This document shows positions 7,743-15,755 of a stretch of DNA of 41,935 nucleotides, one piece after another. The position numbers and the translations under genes were made by a program. The notes beneath the pieces are model-generated. The model did not search any database. It was given only the letters and a program-made list of their open reading frames with translations, and had not been told where the DNA came from. The stretch covers positions 1-41,935 of the forward strand of contig DATDCY010000088.1 of assembly GCA_036524115.1 (NCBI GenBank). The letters are read 5' to 3'. Every line of letters starts with the position of its first letter. The first letter of the stretch is position 1. The DNA comes from a bacterium (GTDB lineage Bacteria; JAUVQV01; DATDCY01).

Positions 7743-9185
7743 ATGGGCGCCTCGTTCTCCGCGATCAACCTCGAGGTCGGGCTCACGATCCTGGCCGCGG
7801 TCGTGCTCGGCGTGGGGATGGTCAGCCCCAAGGGCCGCAACGGCCGCGCCGAGACGCTCCTGGCCGCGGCGGGCTTCGGCCTGCTGTTCGCGGGGACGTT
7901 CGCCGGCCTCTCGCCGCTGGGCGAGGCCTTTGGCGGCGCGTGGGGCACCGGTCCGCTCTCCGTCCTCTACAAGCGGCTCTTCCTGGCCGCCGGCGCCCTC
8001 ACCGCGCTGCTCGCCTGCCCCGGCGACGAGCCCCAGCCGCCGATCCCGGCCAGCCGCCTTGGCGAGGCGATGGGCCTGATGACGCTCTCGGTCACCGGCA
8101 TGTGCGTGCTGGTCTCCTCCCGGGAGCTGGCGCTGCTCTACACGGGCCTCGAGCTGGTCACGATGCCGCTGGTGGCGATGGTCGCGATCCACCCGCGCCG
8201 GCCCCAGGCCGCCGAGGCCGGTCTCAAGTACGTCTTCACCTCGGCGCTCTCCTCGGGCTTCCTGCTCTATGGTCTCTCCTTCGTCTACGGCCTGACCGGC
8301 TCGACGATGCTCGCGACGATCGCCCAGCGGCTGCCCGCCGGGCCGCTGACGGTCGCCGCGCTGGTCATGGTCATGGTCGGCGTCGGCTTCAAGATCTCGG
8401 CCGTCCCCTTCCACCTCTGGGCGCCGGACGTCTACCAGGGCGGCCCGGTTGTCGTCTCCGTGTTCCTCGCCGTGGCCTCGAAGGCCGCGGGTTTCGCGCT
8501 CTTCGCCAAGGCCGTCGCCCTGGCGTTCACCCAGATCGGCGAGAGCGTGGCGCTGCTCGTCGCGGTGCTGGCGGTGCTGACCATGAGCATCGCGAACCTC
8601 GTGACGCTCTACCAGACGAACATCAAGCGGTTCCTCGCCTGGTCGTCGGTGGCGCAGTGCGGCTACCTGCTCGTCGGGCTCGCCGCCCGCGGCGTGCGCG
8701 CGGACGCCTCCGTGGCCTTCTACCTGCTCGTCTACCTGGCGTCGAGCCTCGCGGCCTTCGGCGTCGCGACCATCGTCGAGCGGGCGACCGGCCGCGAGGA
8801 CATGCGCGAGTACATCGGCCTCTCCGAGTCCAACCCGCGCATCGCGTTCGTGATGATGCTCGCGCTCTTCTCGCTCGCCGGCATCCCGCCGCTGGCGGGC
8901 TTCCTCGGCAAGTTCTTCCTCTTCGCCGCGGCGGCGCAGGTCGGGAAGAACTGGCTGGTCCTGGTGGCGGCCGTCAACTCGACGGTCTCCCTCTACTACT
9001 ACCTGACGGTCATCCGCTGGATGTACATCGAGAAGCCCAAGGAGGGGAGCACGCCGGTCCCGGCGATCCCGGTCTCGGCGGCCTCCGGCGCCGTGCTCGC
9101 CATCAGCACGATCGGCATGCTCGCGCTCGGGCTGCTGCCGCAGTTCCTCCGCTGGGTCGAGAGCGCCTCCGCCTCCGGCTTCTAG
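7743..9185 (+). CDS. nuoN: NADH-quinone oxidoreductase subunit N (NuoN)
   Basis: NuoN is the proximal antiporter-like subunit of complex I. The protein has 480 residues with G-V-G-F-K-I-S-A-V-P-F-H-L-W-A-P-D-V-Y-Q-G, in which the TM7 lysine is kept, unlike in NuoM. I chose ATG 7743 because a near-perfect AGGAGGTGA sits at 7729-7737. A GTG at 7734 lies inside that Shine-Dalgarno. It is the last gene of the nuo cluster. The stop codon abuts the first base of an inverted-repeat element, and I see no T-tract terminator after it. Confidence 0.95.
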   Translation: MGASFSAINLEVGLTILAAVVLGVGMVSPKGRNGRAETLLAAAGFGLLFAGTFAGLSPLGEAFGGAWGTGPLSVLYKRLFLAAGALTALLACPGDEPQPPIPASRLGEAMGLMTLSVTGMCVLVSSRELALLYTGLELVTMPLVAMVAIHPRRPQAAEAGLKYVFTSALSSGFLLYGLSFVYGLTGSTMLATIAQRLPAGPLTVAALVMVMVGVGFKISAVPFHLWAPDVYQGGPVVVSVFLAVASKAAGFALFAKAVALAFTQIGESVALLVAVLAVLTMSIANLVTLYQTNIKRFLAWSSVAQCGYLLVGLAARGVRADASVAFYLLVYLASSLAAFGVATIVERATGREDMREYIGLSESNPRIAFVMMLALFSLAGIPPLAGFLGKFFLFAAAAQVGKNWLVLVAAVNSTVSLYYYLTVIRWMYIEKPKEGSTPVPAIPVSAASGAVLAISTIGMLALGLLPQFLRWVESASASGF

Positions 9186-9314
9186 CGCAGGCCGCCCACA
9201 GCGGCCCATCTGCGGCGTTGCACTCCTCCCGGCTCCCTGCGGCGTACCGCGCGTACGCCTCAGTCGCCGGATCGTCGCGCGCCTTGCATCTGGACCCCTG
9301 TGAGCGGCCTGCGC
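9185..9314. repeat. intergenic repeat element with 17-bp inverted ends
   Basis: The element begins at the last base of the nuoN stop with GCGCAGGCCGCCCACAG (9185-9201) and ends with CTGTGAGCGGCCTGCGC (9298-9314). The ends are inverted repeats matching at 16 of 17 positions. The 130-bp unit has no ORF of its own worth calling. It contains GCCGGATCGTCGC and CCTTGCATCTGGACCCC (9282-9298), both of which recur just downstream. The form resembles a small non-coding palindromic repeat (MITE- or REP-like). I have not seen it elsewhere in this window. Confidence 0.6.
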
Positions 9315-9354
9315 GGGCTCATCCAAGACATTCGCTGATCCGTTGCGTCGCGCG

Positions 9355-9479
9355 CCTTGCATCTGGACCCTTCTGCGGGGCCTCCCTCACGGTTCCGAAC
9401 CGGGGGCCATCTGCCGCGGCGCGTCCCTCCTGCCGGATCGTCGCAAATCCGTGGCGGGTCGCCCCTTGCATCTGACCCC
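9355..9479. repeat. two further degenerate copies of the intergenic repeat
   Basis: The CCTTGCATCTGGACCC core recurs at 9355-9370 and, lacking one G, at 9464-9479. The second copy is preceded by GGCCATCTGCCGCGGCG, a TCCT run and GCCGGATCGTCGC, in the same order and orientation as in the unit at 9185-9314. This is therefore a diverged tandem copy. The block lies between nuoN and the gene at 9623. Confidence 0.5.
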
Positions 9480-9558
9480 GGCTCCGGCCCGGCGTGTCCC
9501 CGCGGCCTACCACTCGTGCGGGTGTGCCAAACGGCGCGCCATCGGTGTCAGAATGCTG

Positions 9559-9564
9559 TAGAAT
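9559..9564 (+). promoter_or_regulatory. possible -10 element upstream of the 9623 gene
   Basis: TAGAAT at 9559-9564 fits a sigma-70 -10 box and would start transcription about 50 bases before the TTG start at 9623. I see no convincing -35 hexamer 16-18 bases upstream. Sequence from 9480 to the start codon holds nothing else I can name. Confidence 0.3.
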
Positions 9565-9622
9565 GGCCGGCCGGCGCGGACAACGCGTCTGAAAGGATGA
9601 CGTTGGACGAGAGGGACGGGCG

Positions 9623-10027
9623 TTGATACAGAACAAGATCGTGGTTCGCTTCCTGGACGGGAGGCGGCTCAAGGGGTACACAGGGGACTTCCTGCCATCA
9701 AAGCCGGCGTTTCATGTCATGCCCCTGGACGCCCCCCCGGGGACCAAGCCCATGCTCGTGCAGATCTCGGAGCTCAAGGCGGTCTTCTTCGTGAAGGACC
9801 TGGTCGGCAACCCCGAGCACCGCGAGCGCCTCGAGTTCCGGCCCGACCGGCCCCCGGTGGGCAAGAAGATCCGCGTCGTCTTCCGGGACGGGGAGGTCCT
9901 CGTCGGCACCACGCAGGGCTACGATCCGACCCGCGCCGGCTTCTTCCTGGTGCCCGCCGACCACGAGTCGAACAACGAGCGCTGCTTCATCATCGGGCGC
10001 GCCACCACGAAGGTCCAGTTCCTCTAG
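9623..10027 (+). CDS. conserved-looking small protein with an internal duplication, function unknown
   Basis: This 134-residue soluble protein has no signal peptide or membrane segment. It consists of two similar halves. Residues 5-34 (beginning K-I-V-V-R-F-L-D-G) resemble residues 82-111 (beginning K-I-R-V-V-F-R-D-G). Each half has a hydrophobic strand, D-G, a downstream L-x-G, and a P-x-x-A-x-F-x-x-x-P turn. Each half is followed by a second short hydrophobic segment (L-K-A-V-F-F and T-K-V-Q-F-L). The spacing of the duplication is 77 residues. The TTG start has GAGGGACGGG just upstream; a GTG about six codons in is the alternative. The fold looks like paired small beta-barrels, but I do not recognise a named family. 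It stands alone between nuoN and the convergent pabBC gene. Confidence 0.75.
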   Translation: MIQNKIVVRFLDGRRLKGYTGDFLPSKPAFHVMPLDAPPGTKPMLVQISELKAVFFVKDLVGNPEHRERLEFRPDRPPVGKKIRVVFRDGEVLVGTTQGYDPTRAGFFLVPADHESNNERCFIIGRATTKVQFL

Positions 10028-10200
10028 CCGGCGCCCGGCATCGTTTCTTCCGCGGCGGAACTTGCCTGCGGGCGCTTCCATGGGGGAGGCTTCGCCCCCC
10101 GGTGGCGCGGCTGGCGCCGCTGTCACCCCCCCTGTTGTGAGAAGCGGGCCTCCTTCGCGTGCGGCGGCGGCGCCGTGACTACCCTGCGTCAGAGCGATCG

Positions 10201-12018
10201 TCAGTCGACAAGGCGGCAGCGGCGCCAGCCGCGCACCGAGCTCACCAGCCAGACCCCGCGCGCGGACCGCAGCTCGTCCACGCCGATGCGCCGCTCGCGC
10301 ACCGTGCCGCGCTCGAGCAGCGCGGCGCGAAACGTGCCGCCGAGCAGACCGCACTCGAGCGGCGGCGTCCAGAGCCCCGCTGCGTCCCTGATGACGACAT
10401 TGGCGGTCGCCGCCTCCGTGACCTCTCCCTCCCCGTTCCAGAGGATCACCTCGTCGCAGCCGCGGCGGCCGGCGAGCGCCCGCTCGTAGGGCTCGCGCCG
10501 CGTGGTCTTGTGGTGGAGGAAGAGGTCGTCCCGGCGCACCGGCTCGCGCGCGAGCGCCACCGCCAGGACGCGACGGGCGCGCGCCGGCGGGCGCTCTTCG
10601 AGAGGCACCGCGCGCAGCCCGAGCGGCGCCACGGCGATCTCCACCGTCCCGGCTTCGTCCAGCAGCAGGCGGACGCGGCGGGCACCGCGCAGACCGCGCA
10701 CGGCCGCCCCGAGGCGTGCCCGCACTGCCTCCGGGTCGCAGGCGAAGCCGAAGTACTCGGCCGACGCGGCGAGGCGCCCCAGGTGCCGCTCGAGAAGCAA
10801 CAGGCCCCGCCCCGGCAGCCACGCCAGGGTCTCGATGAGCCGGAAGCGGGCGGGCACGCCGCCGAGGACGAGCGTCTTGGTCCGGCACTCCGCCAGCTCC
10901 GCTCCCGCCCGCGAGTCCCAGACGATACCGCTGCCGGTGCCGTACTCCGCGCTCCCGCGCCGGCGGTCGACGACGAGCGTGCGGATCGCGACGTTCATCC
11001 AGCCGCTCCGGCCCGGCCCGAGCACGCCGACGCAGCCGGTGTAGATCCCCCGCGGCGTCCGCTCGAGCTCCGCGATGATCTCCATGGTGCGGACCTTCGG
11101 CGCGCCGGTGATCGACGCCGACGGGAAGATCGCGGCAAGGACCTCCTCGAGGGGCGCGCCGGTCTCGGCGCAGACGGTCGAGGTCATCTGCCAGAGCGTC
11201 GGGTAGCGCTCGGTCTCCCAGAGGCGCGGCACCCGGACGGACCCGGCGCGCGCGACCCGGCCGAGGTCGTTGCGCACCATGTCCACGATCATCACGTTCT
11301 CCGCGCGCTCCTTCTCGCTGGCGCGCAGCGCGTCCGCCTGCCGCACGTCGGCCGCGGCGGTCAGCCCGCGCGCGGCGGTGCCCTTCATCGGCCGGCAGGT
11401 GACCAGGTCGCCCTCGAGGCGGAAGCACAGCTCGGGCGAGGCGGAGAGCACGGCGTACCTGCCGGTGTCGATGAAGGCGCCGTAGCGCGACCGCTGCGCC
11501 CGGGCCAGGGCGGCGAACCGCGCCGCCATGTCCGCGCCGTCCCACGGCGCCCGCAGCCGGTACGTGTAGTTGACCTGGTAGGTCTCCCCAGCGGCGATGC
11601 GCCCGTGGATGGCCGCCACGGCGTCCCGGTAGATCTCCGGCGTCGGCCCGCCGCTCCACGTCGGCGTGAAAGGCGCTACGGCGCCGCCGGCCTCCGGCGC
11701 GCGCGCATCCTCGCCCCCCGCGAAGAGCGCGAACCACGCGAGGGGGACCTCGCCCGCCGGCCGCACCGTCAGCGCGTCGTCAAAGGCGGGGGAAGCCTCG
11801 TAGCCGATCCAGCCGACCGCCACCCTCCCGCGATCGATCTGCCGCCGCACCTCGGCGACAAGCGGCAGGACATCGACGAGGCGCGTCGCGACGAGCACGC
11901 CGAGCGGCTCGCGGTAGCGTCGCCAGCGCGTCCGGTCGTCGCTCCCGCAGGTCGCCAGCGCGCCGACGCCCCCGCTCGGCGCGCGGCTGCCGACACGACG
12001 CGTGTTCCGCACTGTCAC
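10201..12018 (-). CDS. pabB: aminodeoxychorismate synthase component I fused to aminodeoxychorismate lyase (PabB-PabC)
   Basis: This bifunctional enzyme makes p-aminobenzoate for folate: PabB aminates chorismate to aminodeoxychorismate and the PabC part eliminates pyruvate. The first ~380 residues are a chorismate-binding domain with G-E-T-Y-Q-V-N-Y-T, the PabB-type P-M-K-G-T motif, and S-I-T-G-A-P-K. The last ~200 residues are a class IV PLP aminotransferase fold with L-H-H-K-T as the likely PLP-lysine region, N-G-E-G-E-V-T-E, and the end motif G-V-W-L-V-S-S-V. The open frame extends upstream to 12267, but that part overlaps ygiQ and is not PabB-like. I chose GTG 12018 (605 residues), with a GGGAGGGG just upstream; GTG 12012 is also possible. 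It is divergent from ygiQ. Confidence 0.9.
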   Translation of the reverse strand: MTVRNTRRVGSRAPSGGVGALATCGSDDRTRWRRYREPLGVLVATRLVDVLPLVAEVRRQIDRGRVAVGWIGYEASPAFDDALTVRPAGEVPLAWFALFAGGEDARAPEAGGAVAPFTPTWSGGPTPEIYRDAVAAIHGRIAAGETYQVNYTYRLRAPWDGADMAARFAALARAQRSRYGAFIDTGRYAVLSASPELCFRLEGDLVTCRPMKGTAARGLTAAADVRQADALRASEKERAENVMIVDMVRNDLGRVARAGSVRVPRLWETERYPTLWQMTSTVCAETGAPLEEVLAAIFPSASITGAPKVRTMEIIAELERTPRGIYTGCVGVLGPGRSGWMNVAIRTLVVDRRRGSAEYGTGSGIVWDSRAGAELAECRTKTLVLGGVPARFRLIETLAWLPGRGLLLLERHLGRLAASAEYFGFACDPEAVRARLGAAVRGLRGARRVRLLLDEAGTVEIAVAPLGLRAVPLEERPPARARRVLAVALAREPVRRDDLFLHHKTTRREPYERALAGRRGCDEVILWNGEGEVTEAATANVVIRDAAGLWTPPLECGLLGGTFRAALLERGTVRERRIGVDELRSARGVWLVSSVRGWRRCRLVD

Positions 12019-12108
12019 CGCGCCCCTCCCGCGCCGGACAGCCGGCCGGCGTGCCGGAATTGTACCCGAGAAGCGCACGCCGGGAGCGCGACGGGGCGGC
12101 GCGGCGTC

Positions 12109-12119
12109 TGTACTATGAT
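12109..12119 (+). promoter_or_regulatory. possible promoter of ygiQ
   Basis: TGTACTATGAT at 12109-12119 offers a TACTAT or TATGAT -10 box with a TG upstream, about 48-55 bases before the ygiQ ATG. No clear -35 is visible. It lies in the divergent gap between pabBC and ygiQ. Confidence 0.35.
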
Positions 12120-12166
12120 GGTTCGAGAGCGGCGGGGCGACGGCGCGGCAGCTGTGCGGAGGAACG

Positions 12167-13936
12167 ATGGCGAAGGAACGGAAGGTCGATCTGCCGGCCC
12201 CCCTGCCCGGCACCGCGACGGAGTTGGCCGAGCGGGGCTGGGACGAGCTTGACGTGCTCCTCGTCACGGGGGACGCCTACGTTGACCACCCTGCGTTCGG
12301 CGCGGCCCTGATCGGCCGGGTGCTCGAGGCGGAAGGGCTTCGGGTCGGCGTCGTGGCGCAGCCGGATTGGCGCACGCCCGAGCCGCTCCTGGCGATGAGC
12401 CGCCCGCGGCTCTTCTGCGGCGTGACCGCGGGCAACCTCGACTCCATGGTGGCCAACTACACCGCGGCCCGGCACCGACGCTCCGAGGACGAGTACAGCG
12501 AAGGCGGGGCGGCCGGGCGGCGCCCCAACCATGCGGCCGTGGTCTACGCGCAGCTGGCGCGGCGGGCGTTCCCCGGGCTGCCGGTCGTGCTCGGAGGGAT
12601 CGAGGCCAGCCTGCGGCGGCTGACGCACTACGACTACTGGGCGGACGGGCTCAAGCCGTCCATCCTCCTGGACGCGAAGGCGGACATTCTCGTCTACGGC
12701 ATGGGCGAGCGCGCCGTGCGGGAGATCGCGCGGCGGCTGCGGGCTGCCGCGGCCGCAGGTGCGCCCGCGGACCTCGCCGGCATCCGGGGCACGGCGCGGC
12801 TCCTGGGCGCCCGCGCCGCCGGGGCGCTGCCGCGTCGGACACCGGCACCGGCAGGCGACACGATCGTGCTCCCGTCCTGGGAGCAGCTCCAGGCTGACCG
12901 CGCCCTGCTGCTGGAGACGACCCGCCGGACCGAGACGGAACAGAGCCCGTTCTGCGGCAGGCGGCTGGTGCAGTTCTTCGGCGACCGGGCCGTGGTCGTC
13001 GACCCGCCGGCGCCGCCGCTGTCCACGGCCGAACTGGACGCGCTGGCCGAGCTGCCGTTCACGCGCCGGCCGCACCCGCGCTACGGCGGCCCGATCCCCG
13101 CCTTCACGATGATCCGCGACTCGGTGACCGTCGTCCGCGGCTGCGCGGGCGGCTGCACCTTCTGCGGGCTGGGCCTGCACCAGGGCCGGTTCCTCTCGGC
13201 CCGCAGCGCGGACTCGGTGCTGCGCGAAGTCGAGCGGATCGCCACCGCCCCGGGGTTCCACGGCACCATCACCGACCTCGGGGGGCCGACGGCGAACCTC
13301 TACGGCTGCGCGAACGGCCTGGACGCCGCGTGCCGCTCCTGCCGGCGGGCGAGCTGCCTCTTCCCGGCACTGTGCGACCGCTTCGCGATCCGCGAAGAAC
13401 CGGGGATCGAGCTGCTGCGGGCCGCCGCGCGCGTCCCCGGCGTGAGGCACGTCTTCGTGCAGTCGGGCATCCGGATGGACGTGGCGCTGCGCACTCCCCG
13501 CTACCTGCGCGAGCTGGTCCGCCACCACGTTTCCGGGCACCTCAAGGTGGCACCGGAGCACCTGCATCCGGAGGTCCTGCGCCGCATGCGCAAGCCGGCC
13601 GGCGTCTTCGAGCGCTTCCGGGAGGAATTTCGCAGGGAGAGCGCCGCCGCGGGCAGGGAGCAGTACCTCGTGCCGTATTTCATCGCCGGCTTTCCCGGCT
13701 GCACCGAAGCGCAGATGGGGGTCGTCGAGGAGTGCCTGCGCGCGACCCGCTGGCAGCTGCAGCAGGTCCAGGACTTCATCCCGCTGCCGATGACGCCGGC
13801 CGCCGCGATGTACGCCACCGGCCGCGACTACGAGACCGGCAGGCCGATCTTCGTCGCGCGCGGCGCCGGCGAGCGACTGCGCCAACGGCGCGCGCTGCAG
13901 CCTGCGGCGGGGCCGCCTCGAGGCCGCCGGCGGTGA
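12167..13936 (+). CDS. ygiQ: YgiQ family radical SAM protein
   Basis: This protein belongs to the YgiQ family of radical SAM enzymes, whose reaction is not established. It has 589 residues. The N-terminal half has the family's G-G-I-E-A-S-L-R-R-L-T-H-Y-D-Y-W block and D-I-L-V-Y-G-M-G-E. The radical SAM cysteines are Cys326, Cys330 and Cys333 in C-A-G-G-C-T-F-C. K-V-A-P-E-H follows further on. The protein is shorter than E. coli YgiQ at the C-terminus, and the last ~20 residues are Arg/Gly-rich. ATG 12167 follows GGAGGAACG. It is followed closely by the VOC gene on the same strand, so they may share a transcript. Confidence 0.9.
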   Translation: MAKERKVDLPAPLPGTATELAERGWDELDVLLVTGDAYVDHPAFGAALIGRVLEAEGLRVGVVAQPDWRTPEPLLAMSRPRLFCGVTAGNLDSMVANYTAARHRRSEDEYSEGGAAGRRPNHAAVVYAQLARRAFPGLPVVLGGIEASLRRLTHYDYWADGLKPSILLDAKADILVYGMGERAVREIARRLRAAAAAGAPADLAGIRGTARLLGARAAGALPRRTPAPAGDTIVLPSWEQLQADRALLLETTRRTETEQSPFCGRRLVQFFGDRAVVVDPPAPPLSTAELDALAELPFTRRPHPRYGGPIPAFTMIRDSVTVVRGCAGGCTFCGLGLHQGRFLSARSADSVLREVERIATAPGFHGTITDLGGPTANLYGCANGLDAACRSCRRASCLFPALCDRFAIREEPGIELLRAAARVPGVRHVFVQSGIRMDVALRTPRYLRELVRHHVSGHLKVAPEHLHPEVLRRMRKPAGVFERFREEFRRESAAAGREQYLVPYFIAGFPGCTEAQMGVVEECLRATRWQLQQVQDFIPLPMTPAAAMYATGRDYETGRPIFVARGAGERLRQRRALQPAAGPPRGRRR

Positions 13937-13974
13937 GCGTGGCACCGCGGACGCCCGCCCATCGGAAGCAACCC

Positions 13975-14364
13975 ATGATCGGGACGCGCCTCCATCACCT
14001 CGCCCTCGGCGCGCAGGACGTCGAGCGCATCGCGGCGTTCTACCGCGACCTTCTCGCGCTGCCCGAGGTCGCGCGGCACCGCCTCCCCGACGGCACTCTG
14101 CGGTCGGTCTGGCTGGACCTCGGGGGCGCCGTCCTGATGATCGAGCGCACGGCGGAGCCGCCCCGGCGGGTGGCGGACGTGGGCGCGGGACTCTTCCTGC
14201 TGGCACTTGCCTGCGCAGCGGAGCGGCGCGAGGCCTGGGAGCGGAGTCTCACGTCCGCCGGCGTCCGGATCGAGGGCCGGACCGAGCACACGAGCTATTT
14301 CCGCGATCCCGAGGGGAATCGGGTCGCGATCTCTTCGTACCCGTTCAACATATTCCAGAAATAG
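13975..14364 (+). CDS. VOC (glyoxalase/bleomycin-resistance/dioxygenase) superfamily protein
   Basis: This 129-residue single-domain VOC protein starts with L-H-H-L-A-L-G-A-Q-D-V-E-R-I-A-A-F-Y and ends with an F-R-D-P-E-G-N-R-V-A-I segment, the two ends of the beta-alpha-beta modules. The usual metal-ligand glutamate three residues after the N of D-P-x-G-N is alanine here. A normal four-ligand metal site is therefore doubtful, and the substrate cannot be predicted. ATG 13975 has GGAAG upstream. A GTG at 13933 overlapping the ygiQ stop would add 14 residues. No terminator is evident after it. Confidence 0.8.
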   Translation: MIGTRLHHLALGAQDVERIAAFYRDLLALPEVARHRLPDGTLRSVWLDLGGAVLMIERTAEPPRRVADVGAGLFLLALACAAERREAWERSLTSAGVRIEGRTEHTSYFRDPEGNRVAISSYPFNIFQK

Positions 14365-14485
14365 TACGTATCGGTAGTTGTCTTAGATTTGCCATTCCCG
14401 CAAGTATCTTTTATTCAGTAAACCTGCAAGACGCAGCGATCGGGTCACTGGATAAAATTCTCCGTATTATCAGACTGATACATCG
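14363..14485 (+). promoter_or_regulatory. putative activator half-sites upstream of a sigma-54 promoter
   Basis: AGTACGTATCG (14363-14373) and CCGCAAGTATCT (14398-14409) resemble the arms CCGTAGGTATCG and CCGTAAGTATCG of the palindrome upstream of glnN (24204-24236). A third element has CCGTATTATC at 14462 and the perfect TATCA-GAC-TGATA at 14468-14480. These lie about 50-160 bases before the predicted start from the promoter at 14499-14514, where sigma-54 enhancer sites are usually found. The matches are by eye and short. Confidence 0.4.
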
Positions 14486-14498
14486 AGCGATTGCCTGC

Positions 14499-14514
14499 TG
14501 GCACGTCGATTGCT
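14499..14514 (+). promoter_or_regulatory. sigma-54 (-24/-12) promoter of the outer-membrane-type protein gene
   Basis: TGGCACG-TCGA-TTGCT (14499-14514) matches the sigma-54 consensus TGGCACG-N4-TTGCW at every fixed position, with the required GG/GC spacing. It points at the gene at 14582 and would give a leader of about 55 bases. It needs an AAA+ activator; candidate sites lie upstream at 14363-14485. Confidence 0.85.
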
Positions 14515-14581
14515 GAACAACCAAGACGACGGGCGACGTGCACTGGGGCACGTGCCGAAGAGCAAAGCGAGGAGGAACTCG

Positions 14582-15382
14582 ATGAACAGCAGCGGAAGAG
14601 CGTCGGGGCGTATCGGAACACGCGGAGCGGTCGCGGCACTGGCGTTGGCGGCGCTCGTCGGCGGCGCGCCGGACATCGTCCGGGCCACCCCTTCGACGAC
14701 CTACTGGACGCCGATGACCGTGGACATCCAGCCCTACGGCGTCCTCCACACCGGCGTCGACAACTACTTCACCGTCTTCCGCAAGGCGAAGGACGGGGGC
14801 GGCCAGTTCCCGACCGACGTCGGCCTGACGCTCGGGGTGCTCCCCTTCGACAAGCTCAGGATGGAGGTCGGCGTCGACCTCATGGAGTCCTCGGACTACC
14901 CCCTCTCGTTCAACGCGAAGATCGGCGTCCCCGAGGATGCGTGGTTCTCCGGGCAGCCGACGCTGCAGCTGGGCGTCTTCAACGTCGGCACCAAGGCGGA
15001 CGTCACCAACCAGGACGTCGTCTACGCCGTGATCGGCAAGAGCATCCCCGGGATCGGGCGCCTGTCCGCGGGTCCGTACTGGGGCAACAAGAAGGTGCTC
15101 ATGGACAAGGACGGCGGCGCGGAGAACACCGGGTTCATGGTGGCCTTCGACCGCGCCTTCCTGCCGGTCAAGGACCGGGATGGGAACGAGTTCAGCCGCA
15201 TCGTCCTCGCCGCGGACTACGCCTCGGGCAAGAACGCGATCGGCGGCGGCGGCGCCGGGGCGTACTGGTTCTTCACGAAGGACATCAGCCTGCTGACCGG
15301 GCCGGTCTTCTTCAACGAGGAGGCGATCAACGGCAAGTGGAAGTGGACGGTCCAGTTCGACATCAACACCTCGATCTTCTGA
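14582..15382 (+). CDS. outer-membrane beta-barrel-like protein, sigma-54 controlled
   Basis: The 266-residue protein has a clear Sec signal: Arg-rich start, hydrophobic A-V-A-A-L-A-L-A-A-L-V and a cleavage site after V-R-A near residue 39. The rest is short alternating amphipathic strands rich in Gly, Tyr and Asp, and it ends in N-T-S-I-F. A C-terminal phenylalanine is the usual outer-membrane insertion signal. I do not recognise a named family or substrate. The ATG follows GAGGAGG. The gene is monocistronic: a sigma-54 promoter lies before it and a strong hairpin follows. Control by sigma-54 suggests a role in nutrient response, but none can be specified. Confidence 0.75.
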   Translation: MNSSGRASGRIGTRGAVAALALAALVGGAPDIVRATPSTTYWTPMTVDIQPYGVLHTGVDNYFTVFRKAKDGGGQFPTDVGLTLGVLPFDKLRMEVGVDLMESSDYPLSFNAKIGVPEDAWFSGQPTLQLGVFNVGTKADVTNQDVVYAVIGKSIPGIGRLSAGPYWGNKKVLMDKDGGAENTGFMVAFDRAFLPVKDRDGNEFSRIVLAADYASGKNAIGGGGAGAYWFFTKDISLLTGPVFFNEEAINGKWKWTVQFDINTSIF

Positions 15383-15391
15383 TCCGACGGA

Positions 15392-15421
15392 GCCGCGGGC
15401 CCGACGCCACGGGCCCGCGGC
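15392..15421 (+). terminator. hairpin after the outer-membrane protein gene
   Basis: GCCGCGGGCCCG (15392-15403), ACGCCA loop, CGGGCCCGCGGC (15410-15421) is a perfect 12-bp inverted repeat nine bases after the stop. No T-run follows, so it is either a non-canonical terminator or an mRNA-protecting structure. Confidence 0.6.
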
Positions 15422-15536
15422 CGCCGCTCCGGGCACCCGTTGCGTAGGTTTTCCCGAACGGGACCCTCCGGCGCCCAGGCGTCGTCGCGAGACAATCCGT
15501 TGTCACTTTCGGGGGTTGCGATCGGGATGCCGGGGT

Positions 15537-15552
15537 TGGCACGCTCGTTGCT
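15537..15552 (+). promoter_or_regulatory. sigma-54-type promoter upstream of nadE
   Basis: TGGCACG-CTCG-TTGCT (15537-15552) matches the consensus fully. It would start RNA near 15563, about 140-190 bases before nadE, with a small ORF in the leader. No copy of the glnN-type palindrome lies upstream. Weak inverted repeats there include TCCCG-AA-CGGGA, and GACAA-TCCG-TTGTC at 15491-15504. Confidence 0.7.
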
Positions 15553-15621
15553 GGCCCCGGAAGTCCGAACGAGCGACGAGGCGCCGCGCACCCAGGCGAC
15601 GACACATGGAGGAAGGGGCGG

Positions 15622-15708
15622 ATGGCTCAAGGATGCGGCGCCGGCGACGGACCGCGCCGGCGCCGTGTGGCATACTGGCGTCACCACAGCGCCCGGAGGG
15701 TGCCGTGA
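15622..15708 (+). CDS. possible 28-codon leader ORF before nadE
   Basis: ATG 15622 has an excellent Shine-Dalgarno (GGAGGAAGGGG just upstream). It encodes a 28-residue, Arg-rich peptide (M-A-Q-G-C-G-A-G at the start, H-H-S-A-R-R-V-P at the end). Its TGA overlaps the GTG at 15705, an alternative nadE start, as GTGA. It sits between the sigma-54-type promoter and nadE. It could be a coupling leader or chance; nothing shows the peptide itself has a function. Confidence 0.3.
   Translation: MAQGCGAGDGPRRRRVAYWRHHSARRVP
15668..15676 (+). promoter_or_regulatory. possible extended -10 promoter of nadE
   Basis: TGG-CATACT at 15668-15676 fits an extended -10 element and would start RNA near 15683, before both candidate nadE starts. 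It would be a second, sigma-70 promoter next to the sigma-54-type one. There is no clear -35. Confidence 0.3.
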
Positions 15709-15755
15709 GCGCACCGCGAACGGCGAAGGCGGCGGCGCCGCGGGGACGGGGAACC

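Noticed and set aside
10028-10200. Terminator between the convergent 9623 gene and pabBC
   Set aside because: There are short G/C hairpins (around 10082-10100 and GGCGC-N5-GCGCC near 10105), but no T-run on either strand and interrupted stems. Nothing firm enough to call.
12019-12267. N-terminal extension of PabB-PabC
   Set aside because: The frame is open, but the sequence is low-complexity, overlaps ygiQ and its promoter, and is not PabB-like. GTG 12018 has a good Shine-Dalgarno.
13933-13974. GTG 13933 as the start of the VOC gene
   Set aside because: It overlaps the ygiQ stop in a coupling-like way, but the extra 14 residues are not part of the VOC fold and ATG 13975 has its own GGAAG.
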